Shown: positions 28,366-36,893 of the stretch, one piece after another
How positions within the stretch are numbered: the first letter of the stretch is position 1
Layout: every line of letters starts with the position of its first letter
Assembly: GCF_023555495.1 (NCBI RefSeq)
Contig: NZ_JALCZO010000001.1
Span: forward strand, 434,001-498,000
Direction of reading: 5' to 3'
DNA: 64,000 nucleotides
Source: Polaribacter sp. Z022
Lineage (GTDB): Bacteria > Bacteroidota > Bacteroidia > Flavobacteriales > Flavobacteriaceae
The notes under the pieces: model-generated
The model's database searches: none
What the model saw: the letters and a program-made list of their open reading frames with translations, nothing else
What the model was told of the DNA's origin: nothing
Position numbers and translations under genes: made by a program

Positions 28366-29241
28366 ATGACAAAGAACAAAATATTATTATTTTTATGTGG
28401 TTTTTTCTTAATAATATCTTGTAAGATAGCACCAGTTAAAGTAGAAAAACAGTTGTTAAAAACTGAAAATAATAATTCTACAAAATCTGCAAATGTTTCT
28501 ATTTTAAAAAAGGAATTTATAGTTGAAGGTTTAAACAATATAGCTCATAAAGTTTGGGTGTATTTACCTCCAAACTACCATTCTACTTCAAAAAAGTACC
28601 CTGTTATTTATATGCATGATGCCCAAAATTTATTTGATGTAACTACAGCTGCTTATGGAAAAGAATGGGGTGTAGATGAAACATTAAATCAACTTTATAA
28701 AAATACAGGTAAAGGTTTTATTGTAGTGGGAGTTGAAAATGGAGGTGATAAAAGAATTGAAGAATATACACCTTGGACACATCCAAAATATGGAGGAGGT
28801 AAAGGAGCAATTTACATAGATTTCTTAGTAAAAGAATTAAAACCTTATATAGATAAAAATTTCAGAACAAAAACAAAAGCAAAACATACTGCTATTGTTG
28901 GTAGTTCTTTAGGAGGCTTAATTTCTTTTTATGGTGGACTTAAATATCCTGATATTTTTGGTAAAATAGGGGCGCTTTCTACCTCTTTTTGGTTTTCTAA
29001 AAAAGTAAATAATTTTGCAAAAGAAAATGGAAATCAAAAGAAAATAAAACTCTATTTATTAATTGGTGGTGATGAAGGTTATACAATGTTACCTGATACT
29101 CAAAAAATGGAAAAATTATTAATTAAAACTGGTTTTCCTATAAAAAATTTAAAAACTAAAATTGTTCCTAAAGGACAACATAATGAGACTTTTTGGAATG
29201 CAGAATTTTTAGACACAATAACTTACTTATATAATTTATAA
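28366..29241 (+). CDS. Lipoprotein esterase (esterase D-like alpha/beta-hydrolase)
   Basis: This 291-aa protein has a lipoprotein signal peptide; the lipobox is IISC with C19. The mature part is an esterase D-type alpha/beta-hydrolase: [14 protein letters not shown] (79-91), the nucleophile elbow [14 protein letters not shown] with S181, and the late GQHNETFW holding the catalytic His. Relatives include enterochelin esterase-like (IroE-type) proteins and feruloyl esterases. It is likely anchored in the outer membrane facing the periplasm. It is followed at 1 bp by dut, so the two are probably co-transcribed. Confidence 0.85.
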   Translation: MTKNKILLFLCGFFLIISCKIAPVKVEKQLLKTENNNSTKSANVSILKKEFIVEGLNNIAHKVWVYLPPNYHSTSKKYPVIYMHDAQNLFDVTTAAYGKEWGVDETLNQLYKNTGKGFIVVGVENGGDKRIEEYTPWTHPKYGGGKGAIYIDFLVKELKPYIDKNFRTKTKAKHTAIVGSSLGGLISFYGGLKYPDIFGKIGALSTSFWFSKKVNNFAKENGNQKKIKLYLLIGGDEGYTMLPDTQKMEKLLIKTGFPIKNLKTKIVPKGQHNETFWNAEFLDTITYLYNL

Positions 29242-29242
29242 A

Positions 29243-29674
29243 ATGAACGTACAAATAATTAACAAATCTAAACACGCAACTCCAAGTTACGAAACAGAAG
29301 GAGCAGCAGGAATGGATTTAAGAGCAAATATTAATGAAGCAATAACACTTAAACCTTTAGAAAGAGCTATTGTAAAAACAGGTTTATTTATTGCTTTGCC
29401 TGTTGGTTTTGAAGCTCAAGTTAGACCAAGAAGTGGTTTGGCTGCTAAAAAAGGAATTACTGTTTTAAACTCTCCAGGAACTGTAGATGCAGATTATAGA
29501 GGAGAAATTGGAGTAATTTTAGTAAACCTATCTAATGAAGATTTTGTTATAAATGATGGAGAAAGAATTGCACAATTAGTTATTGCTAAACATGAAAGAG
29601 CTGTTTGGAAAGAAGTTGAAGTGTTAAGTGAAACAGAACGTGGTGCTGGAGGTTTTGGAAGCACAGGTGTATAA
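29243..29674 (+). CDS. dut: dUTP diphosphatase
   Basis: This 143-aa trimeric dUTPase hydrolyses dUTP to dUMP, keeping uracil out of DNA and supplying dTMP synthesis. All family motifs are present: AGMDLRAN (23-30), [11 protein letters not shown], the catalytic and uracil-binding [24 protein letters not shown], and the C-terminal P-loop-like [10 protein letters not shown]. It is closely packed between the esterase gene and an unknown gene. Confidence 0.97.
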   Translation: MNVQIINKSKHATPSYETEGAAGMDLRANINEAITLKPLERAIVKTGLFIALPVGFEAQVRPRSGLAAKKGITVLNSPGTVDADYRGEIGVILVNLSNEDFVINDGERIAQLVIAKHERAVWKEVEVLSETERGAGGFGSTGV

Positions 29675-29679
29675 ATAAA

Positions 29680-30060
29680 ATGGAAGAACCTAAATTACAA
29701 GCTTTAAGAATTTCTGCTAGTTGGCATGTAGAATGGAATCTTTTTTATGAAGTAGATCCTTCTAAAGAAACTATGGTTTATTTAGATTCTAGCTCTCTTT
29801 TACATTTAACTAATTATGCTTTAATGAGAGCTATAAATTTAGATTTTAGACCTGAAAATGATTTGAATGGCCATTTTTATTTAAGAGTTATAAATTTAAC
29901 TGAAGTAATAAATAAAAAAGGTAATAAAATCTATGAAGGAGATTGGGAAAATTTATATTTTGAATTTAAATCTAAAAACAGATTAGAAATTGTTAACGAA
30001 ATAGAACGATTGCTAATAGAAATTCCACCGTTTAAAAGTAAACTTTCACCGAAAAAATAA
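29680..30060 (+). CDS. Conserved hypothetical protein downstream of dut
   Basis: This 126-aa soluble protein has no signal peptide. It contains a strand-rich start (LRISASWHVEWNLFYEVDP), a central LINLTEV-like strand and a helical end (RLEIVNEIERLLIEIPPFKS). No family was recognised. It lies 5 bp after dut and is probably in the same transcript. It may be a small housekeeping protein specific to Flavobacteriia. Confidence 0.5.
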   Translation: MEEPKLQALRISASWHVEWNLFYEVDPSKETMVYLDSSSLLHLTNYALMRAINLDFRPENDLNGHFYLRVINLTEVINKKGNKIYEGDWENLYFEFKSKNRLEIVNEIERLLIEIPPFKSKLSPKK

Positions 30061-30082
30061 TTTCTTTTTTTAGTCCTTCAAT

Positions 30083-30112
30083 ATTTTTGTTTTTTAATTA
30101 AAAAACAAAAAT
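30083..30112. repeat. Perfect 30-bp palindrome before the PspC microprotein
   Basis: ATTTTTGTTTTTTAA and its exact complement meet without a spacer (15+15 bp), ending 1 bp before the ATG at 30114. It could form a hairpin that ends the dut transcript or hides the next start, or it could bind a dimeric regulator. It contains only two G/C pairs, so thermal stability as RNA is modest. Confidence 0.6.
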
Positions 30113-30113
30113 T

Positions 30114-30263
30114 ATGATTTTAGGAGTTTCTGATTGGTTAAGTACAAAAATAAATGTTGAAGCAAAATTTATTAGAATTGGTTTTGTAGTAGCTGTATTA
30201 CTAGCTGGTTTTGGTATTGGATTATACCTTATTTTATGGATTATAAAATTACTTTCTAAGTAA
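30114..30263 (+). CDS. PspC-domain membrane microprotein
   Basis: This 49-aa ORF is too short for standard ORF calling. GVSDWLSTKINVEAKFIRIG (5-24) followed by a single membrane helix GFGIGLYLILWII matches the PspC domain pattern (G.c.gLa..l.id..lvRl.f ... G.g.llYlilWi). It corresponds to a bare PspC domain, found in Bacteroidetes both alone and at the N-terminus of larger envelope-stress proteins. A perfect 30-bp palindrome ends immediately before its start. Its last 8 bp overlap the convergent GNAT gene. Confidence 0.8.
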   Translation: MILGVSDWLSTKINVEAKFIRIGFVVAVLLAGFGIGLYLILWIIKLLSK

Positions 30264-30795
30264 TCCTTTTATAAACCTGACTCATCTTTCTTACTTTATC
30301 AAACAATAAATTATAAGGTAAGAAAGTATGAGAATAATACTTAAACCCTTGTTTTTTATAAAATAAAAAAGCTTGTGGTTGCTCATCCATAGTATCTAAC
30401 CATATAATTTCATATTCTTTTTTAATAGCTTCTTTTTCTAACCATAAAAGAATATTTTTTCCTATTCCTTTACCTTGTGTTTTTTGATGCAAATAAATTC
30501 TATGTAATTTTACTTGTTTTTTATCTGCTAAACCTTCTAGTTTTTCATCCCAAATAATTCTTAAATTTCCTATAATTTCATCATTATATATTACAAAATA
30601 ATAATCTGCATTTTCTTGAGATAATTCTTTTAAAATATGGTCTTTAGAATATTGAGAATTAATATACCAATCTCCTTTATCTTTCCAAAAATGACTGTAA
30701 GCTAAAGGATAAATTTCTTTCATTAAAGCAAACAAATCTGTATAATTTTGTTTGTTAATGTTTTGTAAAACAATTTGTTGCGTAATATTAATCAT
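30256..30795 (-). CDS. GNAT-family N-acetyltransferase
   Basis: This 179-aa GNAT protein has the CoA loop HQKTQGKGIGKNILLWLEKE (motif A, Q-x-x-G-I-G) at about 113-132. The B motif DTMDEQPQAFLFYKKQGFKY follows. The N-terminal YPLAYSHFWKDKGDWYI is typical of Bacteroidetes spermidine/spermine-acetyltransferase-like members. The substrate is unknown. It is transcribed towards the PspC microprotein, with an 8-bp tail-to-tail overlap. Confidence 0.87.
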   Translation of the reverse strand: MINITQQIVLQNINKQNYTDLFALMKEIYPLAYSHFWKDKGDWYINSQYSKDHILKELSQENADYYFVIYNDEIIGNLRIIWDEKLEGLADKKQVKLHRIYLHQKTQGKGIGKNILLWLEKEAIKKEYEIIWLDTMDEQPQAFLFYKKQGFKYYSHTFLPYNLLFDKVRKMSQVYKRIT

Positions 30796-30887
30796 ATATC
30801 AAAACTATTAAAGTTGGTTGGTTTTGTAAAAAAAACAGAAGTATTATACAATAAAAAAAAGTCTGTGGTATTTTATTGATAAAAAAA

Positions 30888-30920
30888 AACTGCTATAGAT
30901 TGATTATTTCTATAGCAGTT
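30888..30920 (-). terminator. Terminator of recA
   Basis: A 12-bp perfect stem (AACTGCTATAGA, 30888-30899, with its complement at 30909-30920) has a 9-nt loop. On the minus strand it is followed by eight or more T. It lies 28-60 bp after the recA stop. Confidence 0.85.
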
Positions 30921-30947
30921 AATAATAATAGTTAGAACTTTAAGTAC

Positions 30948-31955
30948 TTATTCTTGATTTTCAATAGCAACTTTAATTTTTCCTTCTAGTTCTTCTGCTA
31001 ATTCAGGATTGTCTTTTATTAATCCTTTAACAGCATCTCTACCCTGACCTAGTTTTGTTTCACCATAACTAAACCAAGAACCACTTTTCTTTACAATACC
31101 TAATTCTACACCTATATCTAAAATTTCTCCAACTTTAGATATTCCTTGTCCGTACATAATATCAAATTCTGCAATTTGAAAAGGAGGTGCAACTTTATTT
31201 TTTACAATTTTAACTTTGGTTGAGTTTCCAATAACTCTATCTCCGTCTTTAATTTGCGTTCTTCTTCTAATATCTAAACGTACAGAAGCATAAAACTTTA
31301 ATGCATTACCACCAGTTGTTGTTTCTGGGTTACCAAACATTACACCAATTTTTTCTCTTAATTGGTTAATAAAAATAACAGTACAATTAGTTTTAGAAAT
31401 TGTACCTGTTAACTTTCGTAAAGCTTGCGACATTAAACGTGCATGAAGACCCATTTTAGAATCTCCCATTTCTCCTTCAATTTCAGATTTTGGAGTTAAT
31501 GCTGCAACAGAATCAATAACAACAATATCTATTGCTCCAGATCTAATTAAATTGTCTGCTATTTCTAACGCTTGCTCACCATGATCTGGTTGAGAAATAA
31601 TTAAGTTATCTACATCTATACCTAAATTTTCTGCATAAAATTTATCGAATGCATGTTCTGCATCAATAAAAGCTGCAATACCACCCGCTTTTTGGGCTTC
31701 TGCAATTGCATGTAATGTTAAGGTAGTTTTACCTGAAGATTCTGGCCCGTAAATTTCAATAACTCTTCCTCTTGGATAACCACCAACACCTAAAGCCAAA
31801 TCTAACCCTAAAGAACCAGATGAAATAGCATCTATATCTTCTGTTACTACATCTCCTAATTTCATTACAGAACCTTTACCGTAAGTTTTATCTAGTTTAT
31901 CTAGAGTAAGTTGCAGTGCTTTAAGTTTCGCTGCTTTTTCTTTATCTTTCGCCAT
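30948..31955 (-). CDS. recA: Recombinase RecA
   Basis: This 335-aa strand-exchange ATPase of homologous recombination and the DNA-damage response has Walker [10 protein letters not shown] (70-78). Walker B is [12 protein letters not shown]. Further motifs are the MAW-type loop L1 region, [18 protein letters not shown], and the L2 region [20 protein letters not shown]. The C-terminus is short ([15 protein letters not shown]) and less acidic than in E. coli, as usual in Bacteroidetes. It is monocistronic, with a matching promoter and terminator. Confidence 0.98.
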   Translation of the reverse strand: MAKDKEKAAKLKALQLTLDKLDKTYGKGSVMKLGDVVTEDIDAISSGSLGLDLALGVGGYPRGRVIEIYGPESSGKTTLTLHAIAEAQKAGGIAAFIDAEHAFDKFYAENLGIDVDNLIISQPDHGEQALEIADNLIRSGAIDIVVIDSVAALTPKSEIEGEMGDSKMGLHARLMSQALRKLTGTISKTNCTVIFINQLREKIGVMFGNPETTTGGNALKFYASVRLDIRRRTQIKDGDRVIGNSTKVKIVKNKVAPPFQIAEFDIMYGQGISKVGEILDIGVELGIVKKSGSWFSYGETKLGQGRDAVKGLIKDNPELAEELEGKIKVAIENQE

Positions 31956-31996
31956 AAATCTTGCTTTTAAATTTTTAAAATAAGTGCGACAAGTTA

Positions 31997-32025
31997 CAAA
32001 AATATAAGATTAATTTCCTAACAAA
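31997..32025 (-). promoter_or_regulatory. Promoter of recA
   Basis: On the minus strand: TTTG (32022-32025), a 17-bp spacer and TATTTTTG (31997-32004). This leaves a leader of about 35 nt. No LexA-type palindrome was recognised beside it. Confidence 0.55.
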
Positions 32026-32068
32026 AAACAGTCAAATTTTTAGTATTTTTATACAAAGTACATGATCT

Positions 32069-32860
32069 ATGAATTCTATAATTAATTTACAAAATAAAGA
32101 GTCTTTCGTTAAAATTGAAAATGGCGAATTAATTAGTTTTATTAAAAATGATAAAGAATATATTCATCAAAAAGGAAATAAAGGTTGGAGAAATTCTGAC
32201 GATGAAATGTTTCCTGTAATTGGTCCAACTGTTAAAAATAATTTTAGAGTTCATACCAAAAATGGAGATGCTATTTTAGACCAACATGGTTTATTACGTG
32301 AACTTGATTATTCGTTAGTTTCTTCGGATGAAAATTCGGCTAAATTCATAAAAAAATATCTAAAAAACACTGCTGTTAAGAACAGTAAATTTCCAGTAAA
32401 ATCTACTGAAGAAAATTTGTTTTGGCCTTTTAATTTTTCTTTTGAAAAGAATTTTACTTTAGAAAATAATATTTTAACTATAAAATTTATCATCAATTCT
32501 GAAGAAGGAATGCCTTTTATGTTAGGTTATCATCCTGCATTTATGTTATCTGATACAGGTAAAGAAACTTTAGAATCTGGGAAAGAAAAAATTACTTTAT
32601 CAGATGTTTACAAAGCTGGTTCTAATGCTTTTCCGGTTTTAGGAACAAACAAAATTGTTTTAAAAAATATTGATAAAAACAATTTAGAAATAACCACAGA
32701 AGGTTTTCATAATTTTATGCTTTGGACAGAAGTTGATAATATGCTTTGTATTGAACCAATTACACAATATACTTCATATACAGATCAGAAATTTTCTGAA
32801 AAAAATATGAGTATTTCTAAAGGACAAAATATATTTACTGTAGCTATTAAAGTTTTATAA
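32069..32860 (+). CDS. Aldose 1-epimerase (galactose mutarotase) family protein
   Basis: This 263-aa cytosolic protein with a beta-sandwich mutarotase fold has ILDQHGLLRELDY (probable active-site His, about 70-82), the mid-chain MLGYHPAFML (catalytic-site His), and the closing MLCIEPITQYTSYTD with the Glu expected as catalytic base. It resembles LacX-type members, which act on sugars or sugar phosphates of unknown identity. It is followed 23 bp later by a lipoprotein hydrolase gene. Confidence 0.82.
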   Translation: MNSIINLQNKESFVKIENGELISFIKNDKEYIHQKGNKGWRNSDDEMFPVIGPTVKNNFRVHTKNGDAILDQHGLLRELDYSLVSSDENSAKFIKKYLKNTAVKNSKFPVKSTEENLFWPFNFSFEKNFTLENNILTIKFIINSEEGMPFMLGYHPAFMLSDTGKETLESGKEKITLSDVYKAGSNAFPVLGTNKIVLKNIDKNNLEITTEGFHNFMLWTEVDNMLCIEPITQYTSYTDQKFSEKNMSISKGQNIFTVAIKVL

Positions 32861-32883
32861 TTTGATTAAAAATTTTAAATAAA

Positions 32884-33678
32884 ATGATAAAATATACCTT
32901 AATTCTTAGTGTAATCTTACTTTTTTCTTGTAAAAACCAACCTACTAATAAAACAAAAATAGTTTCAAAAAATACTATAATAAAAAAAGAAAAGAAAATT
33001 TTAGAAAAAGAAACAATTACTTTTCCATCTAAAGATAATTTACCAATTACAGCAGATATTTATAAAATTAAAGAAACACCTATAACAATTTTATTGTGTC
33101 ATCAGGCTGGTTATAGTAGAGGAGAATATAAAGATTCTGCTATAGAATTAAATAAATTAGGATATTCTGTATTAGCAATAGATCAACGATCTGGAAATAC
33201 TGTAAATAATATAAATAACCAAACTGTAATAACTGCTAAAACAAAAGGTTTAGGTATTACTTACTTAGATGCTAAACAAGATATTGAAGCTGCTATAGAT
33301 TATTTATATGAACAAAATGGAGGAAGAGAAATTTTGTTAGTTGGTAGCTCTTATTCTGCTTCTTTATCGCTTTTAATAGGTGTAAATAATTCTAAAGTTA
33401 AAGCAGTTGTAGCCTTTAGTCCAGGAGAATATTTTAAAAGTATAGATATAAATAAAAGTATAAGTAATTATAAAAAACCAATTTTTGTTACATCTTCTAA
33501 AAGTGAAAGTGCAAGTGTAACTACTTTAGTAAATAAAATAAACCCTATTTATTTAACGCATTTTATACCAAAAGTAAAAGGAATACATGGCTCTAGAGCT
33601 CTTTGGAAAACTACTGAGGGGAATGAAACTTATTGGACTTCTTTTAATAGTTTTTTATCTACTTTAAAAACTGAATAA
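32884..33678 (+). CDS. Lipoprotein alpha/beta-hydrolase
   Basis: This 264-aa protein has a lipoprotein signal peptide (lipobox LLFSC, C16). The mature domain is an alpha/beta-hydrolase: ITILLCHQAGYSRGEY (oxyanion loop), AIDQRSGN, the nucleophile elbow VGSSYSASLSLL and the late His in VKGIHGSRALW. This is the dienelactone-hydrolase-like group. It lies immediately upstream of a broken copy of the rluE start, which suggests this gene and rluE were once adjacent. Confidence 0.8.
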   Translation: MIKYTLILSVILLFSCKNQPTNKTKIVSKNTIIKKEKKILEKETITFPSKDNLPITADIYKIKETPITILLCHQAGYSRGEYKDSAIELNKLGYSVLAIDQRSGNTVNNINNQTVITAKTKGLGITYLDAKQDIEAAIDYLYEQNGGREILLVGSSYSASLSLLIGVNNSKVKAVVAFSPGEYFKSIDINKSISNYKKPIFVTSSKSESASVTTLVNKINPIYLTHFIPKVKGIHGSRALWKTTEGNETYWTSFNSFLSTLKTE

Positions 33679-33679
33679 A

Positions 33680-33754
33680 TTGAAAGTAGAACATCGTCAT
33701 TTTATTATTCACAAACCTTGGGGTATGATTTCTCAATTTGTAAATCCCCATTAA
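33680..33754 (+). pseudogene. Truncated 5' stub of rluE
   Basis: A 24-codon frame starting with TTG reads LKVEHRHFIIHKPWG, continues MISQFVNPH, then stops. Residues from H5 to P23 are identical to residues 4-22 of the intact RluE at 35871, and the DNA is identical over 58 bp. The stub starts 1 bp after the hydrolase stop, which is probably the original position of rluE before the LRR segment was inserted. Confidence 0.8.
33690..33747 (+). repeat. Left 58-bp direct repeat flanking the LRR insertion
   Basis: Identical base for base to 35878-35935. It begins AACATCGTCATTTTATTATT and ends TTTGTAAATCC. Sequence to the left and right of the two copies is unrelated. Confidence 0.95.
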
Positions 33755-33796
33755 GTGGAAATAAATTTACAAGTTAAATGGTTTAAATTATATTAC

Positions 33797-33827
33797 TTTG
33801 AAGGTAATTTTATTTAAAGTATTTTTG
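33797..33827 (+). promoter_or_regulatory. Promoter of the LRR/T9SS gene
   Basis: TTTG (33797-33800), exactly 19 bp, then TATTTTTG (33820-33827): a textbook Bacteroidetes promoter. The GTG start at 33838 is only 10 bp beyond the -7 element, so the mRNA would have a leader of about 4 nt. The promoter lies inside the inserted segment. Confidence 0.7.
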
Positions 33828-33837
33828 AAATAAAACT

Positions 33838-35865
33838 GTGAAAAGACATTATTACCTCTATTTATTATTTCTTTTTAGCTTAAATTTAATATCTCAAAAC
33901 ACTTACATCCCTGATAATAATTTTGAACAACAATTAATTAAATTAGGGTATGACTCTGGTCCATTAGATAATTATGTACCTACAAACAATATAAATGGTA
34001 TTAAATATTTAAAATTAAACGTTGAAAATGTCTCAAATTTAACTGGGATACAAGATTTTATAGCCTTAGAACAATTTGAATTTACTTTAAGCAAAGTAAC
34101 TGAGGTAAATTTAAAAACTTTAGTAAATTTAAAATACCTGTATTGTAGTGGAAATAATCTATTAAACATAGATATTTCAAACAATAAAGAACTTTTAAAT
34201 TTATATATAGGAGAAAACTCTATTTCCGAAATTGATATTTCTAATAACATTAAATTACAAAAGTTAGACATCTCTAATAATAATTTTAAAGAAATCGATA
34301 TTTCTAATAATCCAGAACTTGTATATTTAAATATTTCTGATAATAATATATCTGAATTAAATATAAACAACAATTTAAAATTAATTTATTTTTATTGTTT
34401 TAATAATAACATATCAAGCTTAGATTTAAAAAATCATAAAGATTTATTTGATATATCTTGTGGTAATAATCCATTAAATGCTATTTCTTTTTCACCTAAT
34501 GGTAAACTAAATAACATAAATATTCAATCAACTTTAATTAATGAATTAGATTTGAGAACTCAACCAAATTTAATAACTCATATAGCATCATTTTTAAATA
34601 TAGAAAATAACCCAAATTTAAAATGTGTTTTTGTAGATGATGTAAGTAGATTTAATACAGATATTTGGGATGCAATAAAAAAAGATGCACATAATACTTT
34701 TGTCTTAAATGAAACAGAATGTACTAAAATAACTTGTAATATTAATGTAGATATACTTAATGATGTTTCTATATGTGATAATTTTGAACTACCAACTTTA
34801 ACAAATGGAAATTATTATACACAATCTAATGGAAATGGTACAAAACTAAATGCTGGAGATATTTTAACTTCATCACAAACTATATTTATTTACAATGAAG
34901 ACCCTTCTAACAGTTTATGTTTTAATGAAACTAGTTTTATAATAACAATATCACAAACTCCTTTGGTAGATAGTTTAAGTGATATTACAGAATGTGAAAA
35001 TTTTGTATTACCAAACTTAGTAAACGGAAACTATTATACACAATCTAATGGAAATGGTACACAATTAAACGTTGGTGATATTATAACATCATCTCAAACT
35101 ATATTTATTTACAATGAAGACCCTTCTAACAGTTTATGTTTTAATGAAACTAGTTTCATAATAAATATTACACAAAAACCTTTAGTAGATAGTTTAAATG
35201 ATGTTAATGAATGTGATAATTTTGAATTACCTAATTTAATAAATGGTAATTATTATACACAATCTAATAAAAATGGTACAAAACTAAACGTTGGTGATAT
35301 TATAACATCATCTCAAACTATTTTTATTTACAATGAAGACTCTACTAATACAACTTGTTTTAATGAAACCAGTTTTAAAATAAATATTACACAAACACCT
35401 TTAGTAGATAATTTAAGTGATATTACAGAAATTAATAGTTATAGATTACCAAGTTTAACAAATGGTAATTATTATACAGAATCTAATAAAAATGGAACAC
35501 AATTAAACGTTGGTGATCTTATAACTACTTCACAAACAGTTTTTATTTATAATGAAGATTCTTCTAATACAAACTGTTTTAATGAAACTAGTTTTAAAAT
35601 AAATATTATTATAAAATTAGATATTCCAAATTATTTTACTCCTAATAATGATGGAATTAATGACTATTGGGTAATAAAAGATAACTATCAAATTAATGAA
35701 ATTTTTATCTATAATAGGTATGGTAATTTAATAGCAAAACCAAATATAAATATAGGTTGGAATGGATATAGTAATGGAAAATTATCAATATCAAATTCTT
35801 ATTGGTATTTGATAAATTTAAAAGATGGAACACAACAAAGAGGCTACTTTTCTTTATTAAAATAA
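33838..35865 (+). CDS. Leucine-rich-repeat surface protein with T9SS type B sorting domain
   Basis: This 675-aa secreted protein starts with GTG. The signal peptide is at 1-20 (KRHYYLYLLFLFSLNLISQ). Residues about 40-230 hold LRRs of 20-21 aa built on the pattern L..LDISNN.LKEIDISNN. Residues about 320-610 hold four nearly identical 73-aa units (NGNYYTQSNGNGTKLNAGDI ... IFIYNED ... CFNETSF). The C-terminus (IPNYFTPNNDGINDYWVI ... IFIYNRYGNLI ... WNGYSNGK) is the T9SS type B / gliding-motility CHU-type sorting domain. It is likely a surface adhesin. It is very Asn-rich and AT-richer than its neighbours, and lies alone between two copies of the rluE start. Confidence 0.9.
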   Translation: MKRHYYLYLLFLFSLNLISQNTYIPDNNFEQQLIKLGYDSGPLDNYVPTNNINGIKYLKLNVENVSNLTGIQDFIALEQFEFTLSKVTEVNLKTLVNLKYLYCSGNNLLNIDISNNKELLNLYIGENSISEIDISNNIKLQKLDISNNNFKEIDISNNPELVYLNISDNNISELNINNNLKLIYFYCFNNNISSLDLKNHKDLFDISCGNNPLNAISFSPNGKLNNINIQSTLINELDLRTQPNLITHIASFLNIENNPNLKCVFVDDVSRFNTDIWDAIKKDAHNTFVLNETECTKITCNINVDILNDVSICDNFELPTLTNGNYYTQSNGNGTKLNAGDILTSSQTIFIYNEDPSNSLCFNETSFIITISQTPLVDSLSDITECENFVLPNLVNGNYYTQSNGNGTQLNVGDIITSSQTIFIYNEDPSNSLCFNETSFIINITQKPLVDSLNDVNECDNFELPNLINGNYYTQSNKNGTKLNVGDIITSSQTIFIYNEDSTNTTCFNETSFKINITQTPLVDNLSDITEINSYRLPSLTNGNYYTESNKNGTQLNVGDLITTSQTVFIYNEDSSNTNCFNETSFKINIIIKLDIPNYFTPNNDGINDYWVIKDNYQINEIFIYNRYGNLIAKPNINIGWNGYSNGKLSISNSYWYLINLKDGTQQRGYFSLLK

Positions 35866-35870
35866 TGGTA

Positions 35871-36437
35871 ATGAGTAAACATCGTCATTTTATTATTCAC
35901 AAACCTTGGGGTATGATTTCTCAATTTGTAAATCCTGCAAAGCGTAAAAAAAAATTATTAGGAGATTTATACAATTTTCCTGATAAAACTATGGCTATAG
36001 GACGTTTAGATGTAGCTTCTGAAGGTTTACTTTTATTAACAACAGATGGTAAAGTTTCTGCAGAAATTAGATCTCAAAAATATGAGAAAGAATATTATGT
36101 ACAAGTAGATGGAATTATAACTAAAGAAGCTGTAGAAAAATTAAAAACAGGTGTAGAAATTGGTTTTAATGGAAAAAAATATACCACAAAACCAGGAAAA
36201 GCCTTTTTAATAAACGATCCTAAATTTCCTTTAAGAAGTCAGAAAATTAGAGACGAAAGACATGGACCAACTAGTTGGGTTTCTATTATAATTAGAGAAG
36301 GTAAATTTAGACAAGTTAGAAAAATGACTGCTGCTGTGGGTTTTCCAACTTTACGTTTAATACGTGTTAGAATTGGAGAAATTAAATTAGATAATTTAGA
36401 AGTTAGTGAAGTAAAAGAAGTTACTACTTTAATGTAA
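35871..36437 (+). CDS. rluE: 23S rRNA pseudouridine synthase, RsuA/RluB/E family
   Basis: This 188-aa enzyme has the catalytic motif AIGRLDVASEGLLLLTTDG (42-60), with D47 as the nucleophile. Later KIRDERHGPTSWVSIIIREG and KFRQVRKMTAAVGFPTLRLI are typical of the RluE branch, which modifies helix 74/U2457-type sites in E. coli; the exact target here is inferred. The frame is open from 35802, but ATG 35871 (or 35865) gives the family N-terminus MSKHRHFIIHKPWG. An ATG at 35865 overlaps the LRR stop codon. Its first codons lie in the right-hand 58-bp repeat. Confidence 0.9.
   Translation: MSKHRHFIIHKPWGMISQFVNPAKRKKKLLGDLYNFPDKTMAIGRLDVASEGLLLLTTDGKVSAEIRSQKYEKEYYVQVDGIITKEAVEKLKTGVEIGFNGKKYTTKPGKAFLINDPKFPLRSQKIRDERHGPTSWVSIIIREGKFRQVRKMTAAVGFPTLRLIRVRIGEIKLDNLEVSEVKEVTTLM
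35878..35935 (+). repeat. Right 58-bp direct repeat, part of functional rluE
   Basis: Identical to 33690-33747. Here it is codons 3-22 of intact rluE. The distance between the two copies is 2188 bp. Confidence 0.95.
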
Positions 36438-36438
36438 T

Positions 36439-36705
36439 TTATTTTTCTTTTAAATTGTATTTACTTTTTATATGCTTAATATCTTTAGCTTTTAAAATTG
36501 CATAAAATTTTCTAGGAGAAATTTTTAAATCTTTAGTAATATCACTTACTTTTTTCTTCCCTTTTTTATATAATTTTAAATTTTTATTTACTTTTTTATT
36601 AAAGTAAAATGCTTTTAATTTTTCTAAAACCTCTAATTCAGAAGTATTAGAATTATTCACATATTCTTTAATTTCTAATTTGATGTTAGATAAACTTTTT
36701 GCCAT
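36439..36705 (-). CDS. Small basic protein with possible helix-turn-helix
   Basis: This 88-aa, strongly basic protein is helical throughout. Residues 50-76 (KKVSDITKDLKISPRKFYAI) look like a helix-turn-helix: a helix, a short turn at KIS, then a recognition-like helix PRKFYAILKA. It may bind DNA or RNA; no family was recognised. A perfect 24-bp palindrome lies 46 bp upstream of its start and could be an autoregulatory site. It ends 1 bp from the convergent rluE stop. Confidence 0.5.
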   Translation of the reverse strand: MAKSLSNIKLEIKEYVNNSNTSELEVLEKLKAFYFNKKVNKNLKLYKKGKKKVSDITKDLKISPRKFYAILKAKDIKHIKSKYNLKEK

Positions 36706-36750
36706 TTTTTTAAATTTTTAATTATTTTTTTTCTTTTTCAAATAGCAAAA

Positions 36751-36774
36751 TATCTAAAAATATATTTTTAGATA
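36751..36774. promoter_or_regulatory. Perfect 24-bp palindrome, possible operator
   Basis: TATCTAAAAATA and its exact complement abut (12+12 bp) at 36751-36774, between the divergent small genes at 36705 and 36894. It has two G/C pairs. The position suits an operator for the HTH-like gene to its left. Confidence 0.5.
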
Positions 36775-36893
36775 CATAATTATTAAATAGTTAACCAATA
36801 TAATATATTTTTTATAAAGGATTACTTTTAATATTTATAGTGAATGTAACATTTATCACAAAATTAAATTTTGATTCTTTTTAATTTTGCTTT

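Noticed and set aside
33680..33754. The rluE stub as a functional small protein or leader peptide
   Set aside because: It is an exact fragment of RluE that stops after 24 codons. A leader-peptide role cannot be excluded, but the duplication explains it fully.
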